From positions 1,800,501-1,864,500 of the forward strand of contig CM034135.1 of assembly GCA_019914995.1 (NCBI GenBank): a DNA stretch of 64,000 nt. Reading direction: 5' to 3'. The notes under the pieces are model-generated. The model saw only the letters and a list, made by a program, of their open reading frames with translations, ran no database searches and was not told where the DNA came from. This document shows positions 1 through 12,246 of the stretch, in pieces. The DNA is from Acanthochlamys bracteata (taxonomy: Eukaryota; Streptophyta; Magnoliopsida; Pandanales; Velloziaceae). The position numbers and the translations under genes were made by a program. Positions within the stretch are counted from its first letter, which is position 1. The number at the start of each line of letters is the position of its first letter.

Positions 1-516
1 AGCTAACTGGTGAGAAGACTACAAATTAGACGATTTTAGCGCATAGAAGAAATTCTAACTTGTTTGATTTGAAATTCAAATATTTTATATATTTTAGTTA
101 TCATGTTACAGTTTGTTAGGAATGGCGAAGATGAGATTGTTTATACTACTGAAAAAAATTACACTTATACGTAAGGACGTACGAGCAAACTATATAATGG
201 AAGAAGAATTATAGAACAGCTACGAGCCACATATGTATATGTTTATATAGATAGACTGATAATTAATGTTGCTAATTAGACTAATATGGGCATATAGTTG
301 AGCCGAAGACCACAAGCAGTGCAGCAAGCAAAAGCAAGACAGCCACTCTCCTCTATCCATCCTACATCCGCCTCCGGCTGGTGACCACCGTGAAAGTTTG
401 GTATCTGAAGCATCGATCCAAAGTGCAAACACAAAGAGATCAGAACGGACATGACTAGTATGACGAAGACATGATCAGTAGGGAAGGGATAACTTGTGTT
501 AAATAACAGCTCTCTC
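1..516. other. Intergenic, no gene seen
   Basis: AT-rich sequence at the window edge. Only short open frames without a family signature are present on either strand. I see no splice structure or known RNA. Confidence 0.5.
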
Positions 517-519
517 ACA

Positions 520-1233
520 CACTACAACAAAAAATACTTTTTTATAGAGATGAGAAAAGTTGGTTAAGTTAAACAAAATTGGTCGCAACTCTAAATAACG
601 ACAAAAAATGGGTCATAAAATTGGTCGCTGATAGTAATAGCGATCAAGTACTAAAATTAGTCGCCATTAAGCCGCACGATAGCAACAAAAAACGGATGGC
701 TGCGAAAACTACCATCGACTAAGTCAAACAAGTCGCTAACATTATTAGTGACCAAACATTGTATGGTCTTCTCAGTAGTGAGTAGTGACCAAAAGGAAAC
801 CAATCACTGTTGAGGAAATAGCAACCGCTAGTTTGTTTCCAATGGTCGCTATTGTTTGCAAAAATAAAACAAATTTATTAAAAAAGTTATATATAAAAAC
901 TATGAAAATGTATATATAGAAACACAATAGACAGATTACAACAGCAGAATATAAATATTTATTAGTATAAATAAATTATACATTAACTAAATATCAATAA
1001 TATTTAAATACAAAATGTATAATTATATTGATAATACGATTATCGGCAATATTCACCGGTGCCAACTTCATACAAAATATAATGAGTGACATCTAACACT
1101 CGTCATATATCTGAAACAAAATGAGAAGAAAAAATTACAATGTATAGTAAACTTCATAATGATATATAAAGAAGTTAGAATACACATTACCGCATCTAAT
1201 TTACTCATTCTATTGTTGTATTTTCTTGTAGTG
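520..1233. mobile_element. Non-autonomous CACTA (En/Spm-type) element
   Basis: The element begins CACTACAACAAAA and ends TTTTCTTGTAGTG, the terminal inverted repeat expected of plant CACTA transposons. It is flanked by the 3-bp direct repeat ACA at 517-519 and 1234-1236, the target-site size of this superfamily. The first 330 bp carry many GGTCGC/GCGACC-like motifs in both orientations, resembling subterminal transposase-binding repeats. At 714 bp it has no transposase frame, so it would depend on a transposase supplied elsewhere. Confidence 0.85.
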
Positions 1234-1406
1234 ACAAGTTATAGATTTGTTTTAACAATTTTTTAAATTCAAAATTTTTTTAAAAGTTAAAAAATATCAG
1301 TAAATTGTACATAACGTATATAAGTTTTTAAAAAAAATTAATAAAAAATCTCTTTACACGTAAACATTGTACATAAAAATTGTATACTCAATACGTTACC
1401 TTCTTA

Positions 1407-3761
1407 TCAAACTTCACTCGTCTCAATATCATTCCGACGGATCTCGCTCCTCTTTTGGTATAAAACTACAAGATACCCAGTAACTGGAACTAAAATCACC
1501 GAGACGGGTATCATCCAACATTTCATATTCTTACTTTCAATCTCCTTGATGCAAGAAGAAACTCCAGCTCCATTTAGTAATCCGAATGTAGTTAGAGCAA
1601 GCTCTGATTGACTTACCAGTTCGGACAACCCTCTCCAGTGTCTCAGCAACAACGAGTCTGCAACAGACAAGCAAGTGACAAAACCAGCAACGATAAGGAA
1701 GCAGCGAGCTATTTCGTTTTCTTCGGCCAATGAAGTGTTCTGTATGATATTCTCCGCAGCTCCATGTATTAAAATGACAATACCTTGATTATATATGATA
1801 TTGGTGTTATTGGGCACCAACTGATCATCATCTACCTTAGTACTCTTGCGTTGTCTTTCTGAGGTAGGCAAATCTTTGTTCTTCTTTGAGAAAAATTTCA
1901 GTCGAATACATTTTAAGCCAAAAAAGACCAAAGCGGTAAGGATAAACATAACCAGAGGCACCCAAAAATTCTCCTTCAGAATCATAATCATAGAAAAGAT
2001 CAGCGCGGAAATCAGCGACCCACAAGCAACATTCCGGAGACCTAAAATCCATTGGTTGAATTGCAGGCCGTTAGCTAGCAAACTGAGGATGACGAGAATT
2101 CCAGCGTAGTAGCTGGACATCACAAAGAGTGAAGCATATGGAAGTATCGGGTTGTCATTGTCTGAGATTCTAACAATGAAACTTGTGACCAAAGTGAGTA
2201 TCACGTATACTGAGAAGTATGTCTCCGGCCATGCTCGGAAGTTGCTCCAAAGGCTTGTCTTGTTGTAGTGCTTGAGATGAACCTACAAATTAATTAAGAT
2301 AAAGAATGGTATTATTTCAATACCATATATATATATGTATAAAAACCGTACGTGTTATCGATCTTGTAGATAGAAGATACATATATAGGCGATGAATTCT
2401 TCTCTGAGTTACTGGCAACTGACGAGTGATTTGTTTGCGGAGAACCATCAGTAGGAACTGTGAGAGCAGGTTCCATCACAAGTATCTCTTCCTGGACAAA
2501 ATGAAGAGAATTAGCAAAAGCTGTATCGCGTGTAAGTAAAATCTTTTATGGCGTGTTTCAAACGTCTGTAACTCCATTTTTTTCCGTCAGATTTTGAGTT
2601 TCGAACAGTTTATATATTTCAATTACACAAAAAATTCAGAACTCTACTTTCACGTACCGAATTTCAATTCTAACTTTATTATTTGCATACTTTCTAATAT
2701 AATTATAATTTTTAATTTTCAACATACCTTCAAAAACTATTGAAATATAAATACTGAACTCCGTTTCTATTTTACTTTTTAAAAAATTCTATTTTTTACT
2801 TTATATTTTTATGAAACTTAGTTACGTTTATTTAAAGCATGCTCCATAAACTTTTGAGAGTTTTTTTTTTAACTGTAGCTCAGGGCTGATTTCGTACTAG
2901 TACTTGGTCAGTACTGTTGATAACTCTTGTTGAGACAATTAGGGAGTGTTTGGGATTGCTTATGAAATAGAGTTTTTGTAAAATAAAAAGTATTTTTATC
3001 TATTTTAAAAAATGAGCCTTATTTTTTTATTTAAAAAAAATAATAAAAATATGTAATAAAAAGATCTCACTTCGTAGAATTTTTCTACACTTTCTAAATT
3101 TTTAAATAAATTTTTTATATATTTATAAAATATATATTAAAAAATATAAAATGAAGAATTGAAAAATTTTGTTGGGGAAAAACTAAACCAAACACCCCGC
3201 TGAAGGGCGCTACTGAAGATCCTACTGTCTGTTTGCCAGTTGTCAAACAGTTGGCCAGTAATTTGGTTAGAACACGGAACAATAATTACTTATTGAAATT
3301 TGGAAATGAAATCATAAATCCAACTTAAAAAACTAGGGAGTAGTTTTATCAATGTGATACTAGCTAGCTAGTCGATCTTCAAAGATTAAAATAGAATAAG
3401 CTCATCAGCAAACAATGAAGAAAGAGAAAAACTACAGGAGCATTAATCATTCTCCTATCCAGCTGAAGCAACTAAAAACTAAAACTAAAACTTCTCTCAG
3501 GACCCAAGAACTAGGAAACTAAAAGATTTGTTATTCTTATTGAACGGTATGATCTCATATATGCAAAGTAGTAATCAAGTAAACAGAACTGCAACTGAAA
3601 TATATAGAAACCCTTACTAAGGGTGGCGGGTTGTTTATTTTGTTGGCATCCATGGTTTCTTCTCTGTTAATCAGTAGCTTCGTCGGAGTCTTGGAGCCGG
3701 TTTGTGCGACATCGCCGATCAATGCTTCGTCGGAAGTTTCCCCAAGCATATTGTAACGATT
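1407..3761 (-). CDS. Multi-pass membrane protein, unrecognised family, copy 1 (probably disrupted)
   Basis: Paralogue of the gene at 8212-10183. Three exons are intact on the minus strand: 3761-3618 (48 codons), 2491-2381 (37 codons; donor GTATCT replaces the GTAAGT used in copy 2) and 2282-1407 (291 residues plus stop). The last exon encodes about seven or eight hydrophobic helices separated by a basic Lys/Ser-rich loop. The segment equivalent to copy 2's first exon, with its start codon, lies at 3831-3890 in the opposite orientation, so this copy cannot use the same start. Translation could begin at an ATG five codons into exon 2. It is either a 5'-truncated gene or a recent pseudogene. The last exon has no stop or frameshift. 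I do not recognise the family and assign no function. Confidence 0.55.
2942..3198. repeat. AT-rich MITE (PIF/Harbinger-like family), copy 1
   Basis: The 5' end GGGAGTGTTTGG and 3' end CCAAACACCCC are near inverted repeats around an AT-rich core. A TTA precedes the element, although the matching 3' TTA is not visible. The paralogous segment near 9460-9490 lacks the insert, so this copy inserted after the gene duplication. It lies in the intron between exons 2 and 3 of membrane-protein copy 1. The same core sequence recurs throughout the window. Confidence 0.75.
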
Positions 3762-3830
3762 CTGCAAAAGATCAAAATAAAGAAGAAGAAGAAGAACCCT
3801 AGTAGGTAATTATCATTCAGCTAGTACGTA

Positions 3831-3890
3831 ATGAGTAGTAGTAGTGACGATCAAAATATTCAACCTGCTGATGATTCATCAAGTCTCCAG
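3831..3890 (+). pseudogene. Inverted first exon of membrane-protein copy 1
   Basis: On the plus strand this reads ATG followed by codons very close to exon 1 of copy 2 (10183-10118, minus): a Ser-rich start, then DD, then QPADD.SSLQ. The rest of copy 1 lies on the minus strand, so this exon has been flipped. A leader block (aaggcttgga-ggtg, about 3963-3978) also matches the copy 2 leader in flipped orientation. Short tacgtaatgagta repeats border the segment. Confidence 0.7.
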
Positions 3891-3899
3891 GATTATTTG

Positions 3900-4930
3900 T
3901 ACGTAATGAGTAATAGTACGTAATACTATTAGCACTGCTACTATCTTTAGATATTTGTATATAAGGCTTGGACGGTGAAACTTATTGGAGGATTTCTAAG
4001 CAGTTTCTGGGAAGTTTCTAATTAGGGCTGCTTTTTTACTTTTCAGTTTTTAAATGATATTCAAATGTTGCAGTACTTATATATGATTAATTAAAATAAA
4101 CCAAATGATTTATCGAGAAACTTAGAAACCTGTTCATTAATGATTCTCTTTGAAAGTGTTGTTATCTCATCATTAATATAACTATTTGCATCAATTTTTA
4201 ATTAAAACAACTGCTTTTTATCGACTAATTTTGCGACTGGTAGTTACAATTTCTAACAACAGCAGTAAGGCTTTTTAGTTTCTAATGGTGTTTCTTCTTG
4301 TATAAGTTGATAAGAAAGCAATGATACCTTAAATTGTTCACCACTTGGAACTTAATCTTAATCAGAATTAGAGCTACTATCTTGTTCTACAAGAAATCAT
4401 TCGACAAGCCGCAAAGCCGAAAGCGCCTTAACAAGTACGGAATATATTTTTGTTGCTAAAATAAAGTTAACTAGCTAGATATAAAGTCAGTCTTGCATCT
4501 TTATTTACAAGTATGCTAAGCTCTTAATAACAGCAAAAACTCTTTCAACTAAAGAAACAAAAGTTTTAACTAAAACAAAAAAGAAAAGTTATGGAAAAGG
4601 AATGACTTTAGATTCCTATTACACTAATCAATTTATTTTTATGGAAAAGCTTGACTTGTTTTTCTTTTTAATTTAATTTTTATATCATCATTATTATTTT
4701 TTATAGTAGATAGATGGATGTAGATATGTATGTTTTTCCTGTGATATCAGTCTTCGTTAGTTTGTCAAGCCCTGCCTTTTCTCTTAGCGTCAGTTTGAAT
4801 TATGTGTAGCTGTAGACAGTGAAGGGGAAGGTGAAAATTTTGACGACCTACTCATATTTGGCAGTGCTTTATTTAGGGGAGAGAAGGAATGGAGTTCCCT
4901 ATCCTTTTTATCATTTCTGATTTGGTATAT
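3900..4930. other. Intergenic, no gene seen
   Basis: AT-rich DNA that partly continues the similarity to the 5' flank of copy 2 (compare 4000-4800 with 10270-10740). No coding signature or RNA gene was recognised. Confidence 0.4.
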
Positions 4931-4944
4931 AAGCATGGGAAATC

Positions 4945-5214
4945 AACAGCGATCATGCCGGCTCGGTCACCGAAACCTACTGTGACCGTGTCCTAGCTGG
5001 TCGCAGTAGTTTCAACGACTGGCGCATACCGATCGCTGGTTATATTGCAGCGACCAAGTCATGAATACTCGAACAAGTTGGTCGCATTGCCGTGAAGTAT
5101 TAGGCTTCTCTATGGTTGTCGGAGAAGCCTTCAGCGACGGTCTAGTGCGACCGTCGCCGCGACCGGTTATTGCCAGTAGCTGAAAGTTTCTGGATTCCTT
5201 CTCTATTGTAGTGT
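4945..5214. mobile_element. CACTA-like terminal fragment
   Basis: This stretch is dense in GCGACC/GGTCGC motifs in both orientations, like the subterminal zone of the element at 520-1233. It ends in TTCTCTATTGTAGTG, a CACTA-type 3' terminus. No matching CACTAC 5' end was found upstream, so I call it a truncated copy. Confidence 0.5.
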
Positions 5215-5889
5215 TGCTTCTCTTTCTATCATTTTTTATTTTTTTTCTAATTTAATATTTAAAAGGTGTTTATCAATATCTCAAATTTATTTTTTATAAA
5301 AATTAAATTAATATAAATAAAAAATATATTTGAGTTTTTTATTAGAAATTTTTTTTCTATTTATTCACTCATTATCTTTCTTTTAACTCTATACCTGTAC
5401 TATATTTTCAAATTAATACCGTAAGAAATTACTATCCTTTTTTATCCGTATCCTTCAACATTCCACGAGGACTGATGTGGAAAGAGAGGCAGTTACAAGT
5501 CCAGTTCTTGATCCAAACTGATGATAACGAAAGAAGTGAGCAAAGAATCTTTATTTGGCTTGCGAAACGCGTTCGCTCAAGCACGTGTAGATATGGTACG
5601 TGGAGATATCTAAATATGATTATTTTGAATAATTAATACTTAATAAAAAAGTATATAGAAAAACTAAATAGTAAAACAGAGCATTTTACATATTAGTTAA
5701 TTTAGTTAGTTTTTTAATTATTAGTAGTAATTTTATCTATAATATTATTGTTGATAAATTTATTTTATAATTTTGAGGAAAAATTAGTAGATAAGTTGGA
5801 ATGATGAATGAGAAAAACGAGAAAGTGGGAGGAAAAATAGTTGTAAAGAGTCAAGAGAAAGGATTACTTTTCTCAGAAATTTCAACAGA

Positions 5890-7790
5890 CAAAAGAAAGA
5901 AAGCGAGCACAAGAGACTAATAAGAGAGAATAAAGAGGGCATAGGAGAATTTTCGTAACCCGGAATAAAAGATTTTTATTTTAAATTTTTTTTTCAGTTA
6001 TTCTGAACATGTCTTTAGTTTAAACTTAACTAATCTGTCAGAGCTAATGTTAGCAAAAAAAGTGGTTCAAAGTAATAGCAGAGGATAATGAAACAGATAA
6101 AATGACGCTATGATAGCAAGCACATGAAAGGTTAAGCGACCCCTAAATATTGGTTTGGAGAGTTTCCTAAGCGAGTCACTAGCTTCGATGTTACATCTGC
6201 TGCCTGGCTGCAAATTTTCTCATCTGGATTTGAGGATACCTTCCAATGCCACCAACATATCTGATACTGAATCCTGGAATTCCATAAACACAGATACTCC
6301 AATAACTACTCCAATCTTCAAGAATGAGCACACATCGTAGTGTGCATTCAAAATCAACGTGTGTAAGCCATGCATCACAATGACATTCACCTTTATAAGA
6401 GCATGCCGTGATATAAGCCTCAAAATAAGTACTTTTTTCAGCAAGCTTAATTTTAGTTGTTCTTAGCAGCTCAACTGGAAGTATATTTTTTTAATTCACT
6501 AGTTAGCCTAATAATAATATCTTATTTTTCAAAGAAAATATGAATTGGACTTCCGGTTCCTAAGATACTGTCAGTACTTTATGCCTTTCATTAAAAAAAA
6601 AAGGGCAAAATGGAAGAATCCAAACCTGGCAGAATTGAACCAAGACCTAAGAATGTCAGTGTTAACCGACTACAGTCCTCTGCTTTACAAACTGCGCTAA
6701 GGTGGGTTTGTGATGAAGGTGCAAAATAAACTCCTAGGAATTCAGAACATATCAACAATGTTTACGTGCTCCTGATGAGTTTTCCAGTAATAAAAACCAA
6801 CTAGTCCTTGTTGGAGCATGGAGGAGCTCATTTCTTAGCAACAGACCTGATTCGAACTCCAAAATCCATTCTGCTTTTGTATATATAACACTACCACTGC
6901 TGAACATTATGGTTACACTTGTCACATACATATTATTTTAGAGAAAATTTTCTTTCCTAGAAAGTTCTAAATCTTATCTTTCATGTTAGCGTGGATACAA
7001 TATGACAATCTTATTGTTTTCGGCATAAAATTACTGCATACGTACATTAACTGAACCAGCAGCCAACACCACTAACATCCTAACATTTCACCACAACCAT
7101 CGCATGAAGCCTCTTCATCTGCATGTACCCTACACATTATCTAACAGTCAGTACCCTTGCATGTTTCTCCTTATCAGCGCCCATGTTGTAACTAGATACT
7201 ATACAACGTCCCAGTTCTAGAGATCTCTTACATTCCCGAGAAACACACATTATGTTGAAGTAGCAATACTATACAACAATCCTAGTGTCTCTGATAGGAT
7301 TATTAGATATCCTAATGTTTCCCATACAGAAGTACTGATACAATAGCTCAATCAGTAGCCAACACTATCATCTTAACATTTCACTGCAACCATCACATGA
7401 AGCCTCTTCATCTCCATGTACTCCAACACAAGCATGATTGCTAAATTAACACATCCCAACATGGCTAGGGGATCTACTAACAATGCAGTATGAAGTAACT
7501 CCACTCAAATGATACTCAGACTTCACCTCTCAGTCGATGTGCTCCCTTTGGCAACACAACCAAAAATGCTTGAGAACAACAACGCCAGATCAATACCTGA
7601 CAGCCTTCTTATGCACCAAAAGACATGCATTTCAGATACAATTACACAACTGAACAAAATAAGGTTTTTCGAAATCAGAATAATACGAGCTTAATTCTTG
7701 CAGCTTAAAGTCAACGCATAGATGTATTAGTGTGAAGTGCGCAGCAAATTCAATCTTTTAAGAAAACTATAGTGAAGCAATATACAAAGT
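5890..7790. repeat. Duplicated block B (relative of the eL41 3' flank)
   Basis: Non-coding segment similar to 14360-15730. Matches begin near the 'agcgagcaca' region and run through 'gacgctatg.tagcaagcacatg' and 'ctttcctagaaagttctaaat' to 'agcttaaagtcaa'. The 15.7-kb copy adjoins the eL41 gene. This copy stops just short of the position of eL41 exon 2 and carries about 730 bp (6130-6865) absent from the other. Within it, a roughly 60-bp unit is directly repeated at about 7067 and 7360. Confidence 0.75.
6620..6707 (-). pseudogene. tRNA-Tyr(GTA)-like pseudogene, intron still recognisable
   Basis: On the minus strand the A-box region reads TTAGCGCAGTTTG, followed by AGAGGACTGTAG with a GTA anticodon. 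A short intron-like insert follows, then TTCTTAGGTC and a B-box-like GGTTCAATTCT. This is the layout of the intron-containing plant tRNA-Tyr gene. The acceptor and T stems are mispaired and the B box departs from GGTTCGAATCC, so I judge it non-functional. A run of ten T lies about 25 bases downstream, like a Pol III terminator. Confidence 0.6.
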
Positions 7791-8211
7791 CGGCGCTATA
7801 CTTGATAATTGATGAGCCTGGTAAGCCTGATCCTATCACTATTCACTGATCGAGCGGGCCATAATTTGGACCGTTTGATTGGACCGCAGCTTAGGCTTTT
7901 TAGCCCGACCAATAATTTTATCTTTACTATAGGTATGTGTACATACTATATATAAACTCACACTTTTTCAAGAAAAATTTCACTTTTGACTTACTTTTAT
8001 ACAAAAACTAAATTCAATTTTTTCGAACAAAAATTCACTTTCAAAATTCAAAATTTAAAATTAAATTCATTTTTAAACTTATTTTTAATACAAAATATAT
8101 TTTTTTATTAAATACACTTTCAGATTCCAAACTCACGTTCTACAAACTAATTTTTAGGAAGGTAGTTTAACGCTAGATAAACGAGTCCGATGTATTAGTA
8201 TTACATTCTTA

Positions 8212-10183
8212 TCAAACTTCATTTGTCTCAATATTATTCTGAATGATCTCGCTCTTTTCTTTTGGAAATAAACTACAAAGATACCCAATGACTGGAACTA
8301 TAATCACCGAGACGGGTATCATCCAACATTTCGTTGACTTACTTCCAATCTTCTTGATGCAAGAAGAAACTCCAGCACCATTTAGCAACCCGAATGTAAT
8401 TAGAGCAAGTTCTGATTGAGTTGCCAGTTTGGACAACCCTCTCCAGTGTCTCAGCAACAACGGATAAGCTAGTGACAAGCAAGTGACAAAGGCAGCAACG
8501 ATAAGGAAACAGCAAGCTATTAAGTTTCCTTCGGCCAATGAAGTGTTCTGTATGATATTCTCCGCAACACCATGTATTAAAATGACAACAGCTTGATAAT
8601 ATACGATATTGGGCAGCAACTGATCATCATCTACCTTAGTACTCTTGCGTTGTCTTTCTGAGGTAGGCAAATCTTTGTTCTTCTTTGAGAAAAATTTCAG
8701 TCGAATACATTTTAAGCCAAAAAAGACCAAAGCGACAAGGATAAGCATAACCAGAGGCACCCAAAAATTCTCCTTCAGAATCATAATCATAGAAAAGAAT
8801 AGCGCGAAGATCAGCGACCCACAAGCAACATTTCCGAGACCTAAAATCCATTGGTTGAATTGCAGGCCGTTAGCTAGCAAACTGAGGATGATGAGAATTC
8901 CAGCATAGTAGCTGGACATCATAAAGAATGAAGCATACGGAAGCATCGGGTTGTCATTGTCTGAGATTCTAACAATGGAACTTGTGACCATAGTGAGTAT
9001 CACGTATACTGAGAAGTATGTCTCTGGCCATGCTTGCAAGGTGCTCCAAAGGCTTGTTTTGTTGCAGTGCTTCAGGTGAACCTACAAATTAATTAAGATA
9101 AAGAACGATAATTCAATCGCATGTATATGTATAAAACCCTACACGTTCATCGATCTTGTAGTTAGAAGAACATATATACCCGTTCTATGTTTTTTTTACT
9201 TACTTCAGCTGAAGAAGGCGATGAATTCTGCTCTGAATTACGGGCAACTGACGAGCGATTTGTTTGTGAAACATCAGTAAGATATATACTCCGTATAGGA
9301 TCTGCGAAAGGAGCTTCCTCGGTTAGTATCTCTTCCTGCACAAAATGAAGAGAATTAATTAATATCCTTTAAACTTTTCAGAGTTTCTTCTTAAACTGTT
9401 GTTCAGGCTGATTTCATACAAGTACTTGGGAGTTTGATTTATTTGTCTTTATTATTCTTGTTGAGGCAATACCTGAATTTCCCCAGAGAAGGGCGCTACT
9501 GAAGATCCGACTATCTGTATGGAGTTGTCAAACAATTGGTTGGTACTTTGGTTAGAACATGGAATATCATGACTGAAATTTGGAAAAAAAATAACATATC
9601 CAACTTCGAAACTAGGGATTAGTTAGAGATCAAAGTGCTCCTAGCTAGTTGTTGTTCAAAGATTAAAAATGAATAAATTCGTCAGCAAACAAGGCAGAAA
9701 CAGGAAAACTATAGAAGAATTAATCATTCGCCAGCTGAAGCAACTAAAAACTAAAAGTAAAACTTCCCTCAAGATTCAAGAAAGAGGAAACTAAAATATT
9801 CAAAATGAAAATATTACGTTCGTTTATTATTGAAGGGTTATGACCTTAAATATGGAAGCAGTAATTAAGTAAACAGAGCTGGAACTGAAATAGAAACCCT
9901 TACTAAGAGTGGTGGTTTGTTTATTTTGTTGACATCCATGGTTTCTTCTCCGTTGATCAGTTGCTTCGTCGGATTGTTGGAGCCGGTTTGTGCGACATCG
10001 CCTATCAATCCTTCGTCGAAAGTTTCCCCAAGCATATTGTAACGGTTCTGCAAAAGATCGAAATAAAGAAGAAGAGAAGAACCCTAGTACGTAATTAGCA
10101 TTCAGCTAGCTACTAACCTCTGGCTGGAGACTTGATGGATCATCAGCAGGTTGATTATTTTCATCGTCACAACTACTCTTCAT
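8212..10183 (-). CDS. Multi-pass membrane protein, unrecognised family, copy 2 (403 aa)
   Basis: Four exons on the minus strand: 10183-10118 (22 codons), 10047-9904 (48), 9335-9204 (44) and 9081-8212 (289 plus stop). All junctions are GT-AG and phase 0. The first 114 residues are hydrophilic and rich in acidic residues, Asn and Ser. The last exon carries four hydrophobic segments (about residues 136-240), a basic linker with KKNKDLP and SERQRKSTK, then three or four more, with a Glu/Asn-rich tail. The architecture suggests an integral membrane protein with a cytosolic N-terminal domain. I do not recognise a family. The start is the ATG of the first exon, which is conserved but inverted in copy 1. 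This copy looks intact. Confidence 0.7.
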
Positions 10184-10189
10184 TTTCTG

Positions 10190-11165
10190 AATCATATACA
10201 TGTTCTTGCTACAATTTCTTCTCACCATCCAAGCCTTGCTCCAATTTTTATTAAAATCTTAATGGAGCTTTCTAAGCTGTTTCTGGGAATTTCTCGTAAG
10301 GTTGCATTTGACTTTCTGTTCTTAAATGATATTCAAATTAGCTATATTATGTATGATTAATTCAAATGAACCAAATGATTTCTCGAGCAAATTAGAAAGT
10401 TGTTCATTTATGATTTTCTTTAAACTTTCATGTTATCTCATCAGTTCTTTTAAGTTCGTGTTTCAATCGTTCAAAATTCTAATTTTTTTTGTCAGAATTA
10501 TAAAAAAATTTAGTTTTTCTGTCGAAAACTCTTTCAACTAAAAAAAAATTCAAATTAATAGAAAAAAGAAAACTTTATTCACTGTTTAATTTATTTTTAT
10601 GAAAAAAGCTTAACTTGTTTCTTCTTTCGAATTTAAATTCTTAACTTTATTTTTTGTTTAAATAGATCAATTGATGTAGATATGTATGCTGTGATATATT
10701 CAGTCATTGTTAGTTCTTTAAGTCCTGCCTTCTGCCTTACTTGTCTTGTTATCAAGCTTTCAATTTAATTTTACTAATAGCAAAGATATACGTGCTAAAA
10801 CCAGAGCTAGGCCAGACGCCAACATCTAATTCACCAAAAAATAAGTAACAATAATAATAGATTTAAAAATAAAAGAAAAAGATTCCAACAATGCAACCAT
10901 TACAAGTGAACAAAAACGAATTCGACGAAGCATGTAGGTATAACTTATAAGTCGCATACAAAGCAAATAGTACACCACATTACATTTCTAGCAGCACTTA
11001 AACTTTACTTAGTTTATAACTAGCTAGCTAGGCAATCAAACAACCAAAAACAGGTTTTATTAGTACACACTAATAAGTATGGTACTGCATGCTCTTGTAG
11101 ATCTTCTGCAAAACACCGACGTCCTCTGTCACCCATGACGTACGTCCGGCGATCAATCAAGAGAT
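10190..11165. other. Intergenic, no gene seen
   Basis: Flank of the membrane-protein gene with partial similarity to 3980-4800. No supported coding sequence. Confidence 0.4.
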
Positions 11166-11642
11166 TTAAGTTGCAGGCGACGGCATCAGAATATTACGCA
11201 GAGCTATGGCCACTATGGCGAGCGTAACGAATAAACGTCCTGAAATGAAGAAGCCACCATGACCACTACCAGTGATGTAAGGAAGCATGACTGCTACCAT
11301 GACTGTTGCGCCGAAGAACGCCAAGTTAGCGAAGCTCCTTCTCATGTAATTGGCGTAGCTATGAGGTGCTGACGGTGATAGACCCACCCTGACACAGATA
11401 AACAAAAGTGTGAAAGTGAGTAGCGTTAATGGTGCTATGAGAAGGATCTTGTTGTCATCAACGAGAACCGCATAGGTAATGGACAGTAGAACGCTCGACG
11501 CCGCTATAGGGACTAAAGCCTTCAGAAGGCAATTAATAACTTTTCGGATCTGAAATTGCATGCAGAAGAAGGAGGAAATGAAAGAGCACGTCAGTAGTGC
11601 TTGATCTCCTTCGGCTGCAGTGCTCGTCGCCGGCAGATTCAT
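11166..11642 (-). CDS. Small integral membrane protein (158 aa), function unknown
   Basis: Single uninterrupted frame. The first in-frame ATG is at 11642; upstream the frame is open only to a GTG at 11675, so the ATG is preferred. The protein has a short polar N-terminus and then about four hydrophobic segments: around residues 34-52, 60-77, 95-115 and 123-145. There is no signal-peptide cleavage pattern and no catalytic motif I recognise. It sits between the membrane-protein pair and block B', but I see no sequence similarity to that pair. It could be a member of a plant-specific small four-helix membrane family. I assign no function. Confidence 0.6.
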   Translation of the reverse strand: MNLPATSTAAEGDQALLTCSFISSFFCMQFQIRKVINCLLKALVPIAASSVLLSITYAVLVDDNKILLIAPLTLLTFTLLFICVRVGLSPSAPHSYANYMRRSFANLAFFGATVMVAVMLPYITGSGHGGFFISGRLFVTLAIVAIALRNILMPSPAT

Positions 11643-11750
11643 GTCTTCCGGGCATTCATCCGCCCGATTGCTCACTCATTTGAAATTGGAGAACGGAGAT
11701 TTAAGCAGATAAGAGTAAATGAGTAATGGCAAACAATTGAGAAAGATTAA

Positions 11751-11998
11751 GAGAACGTTTGGGATTGATTATGAAATAAAATTTTTATAAAATAAAAGAT
11801 AGTTTTATCTATTTTGAAAAATAATTTTAATTTTTTTATTTTAAAAATAATAATAAAAATATGTAATAAAAAATTTTATTTTGTAAAATTTTTTTACATT
11901 TTCTAAATTTTTAAATAAATTTTTTATATATTTATAAAATATATATTAAAAAATATAAAATAAAAATTTTAAAAATTTTGTTAAAAAAAAACTGAACT
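11751..11998. repeat. AT-rich MITE family copy
   Basis: Starts GAGAACGTTTGGGATTG after a TAA and contains the family core (aatatgtaataaaaa, tttctaaatttttaaataaa, tatatattaaaaaatataaaa). It shares this core closely with 2942-3198. Confidence 0.7.
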
Positions 11999-12246
11999 AT
12001 GAAAGCCTAAAAGAAAAAAAATGTGTATAAATAACTTTTCAAAGGAGGAGGAGATGGTGGTCAAAGAAATGAAGGGTGAAGGGTCATCGACAATAAGTAA
12101 ATTGAAAAAATAATATTAAAATTAAAAAAAATTTGTATATATAATTTTTCAAAAGAGGGAGATGGTGGTCAAAGAGTTAATGGCAATTGCAACGTCATCC
12201 ATTTAGAGCAAGCGCGATTGAGTCGATATATGCAGGTGGTGTCTGT

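Noticed and set aside
6220-6390. Minus-strand frame with exon-like codon flow (HYDVCSFLKIGVVIGV)
   Set aside because: No recognisable family, no partner exons, and located in a duplicated non-coding block; too weak to call.
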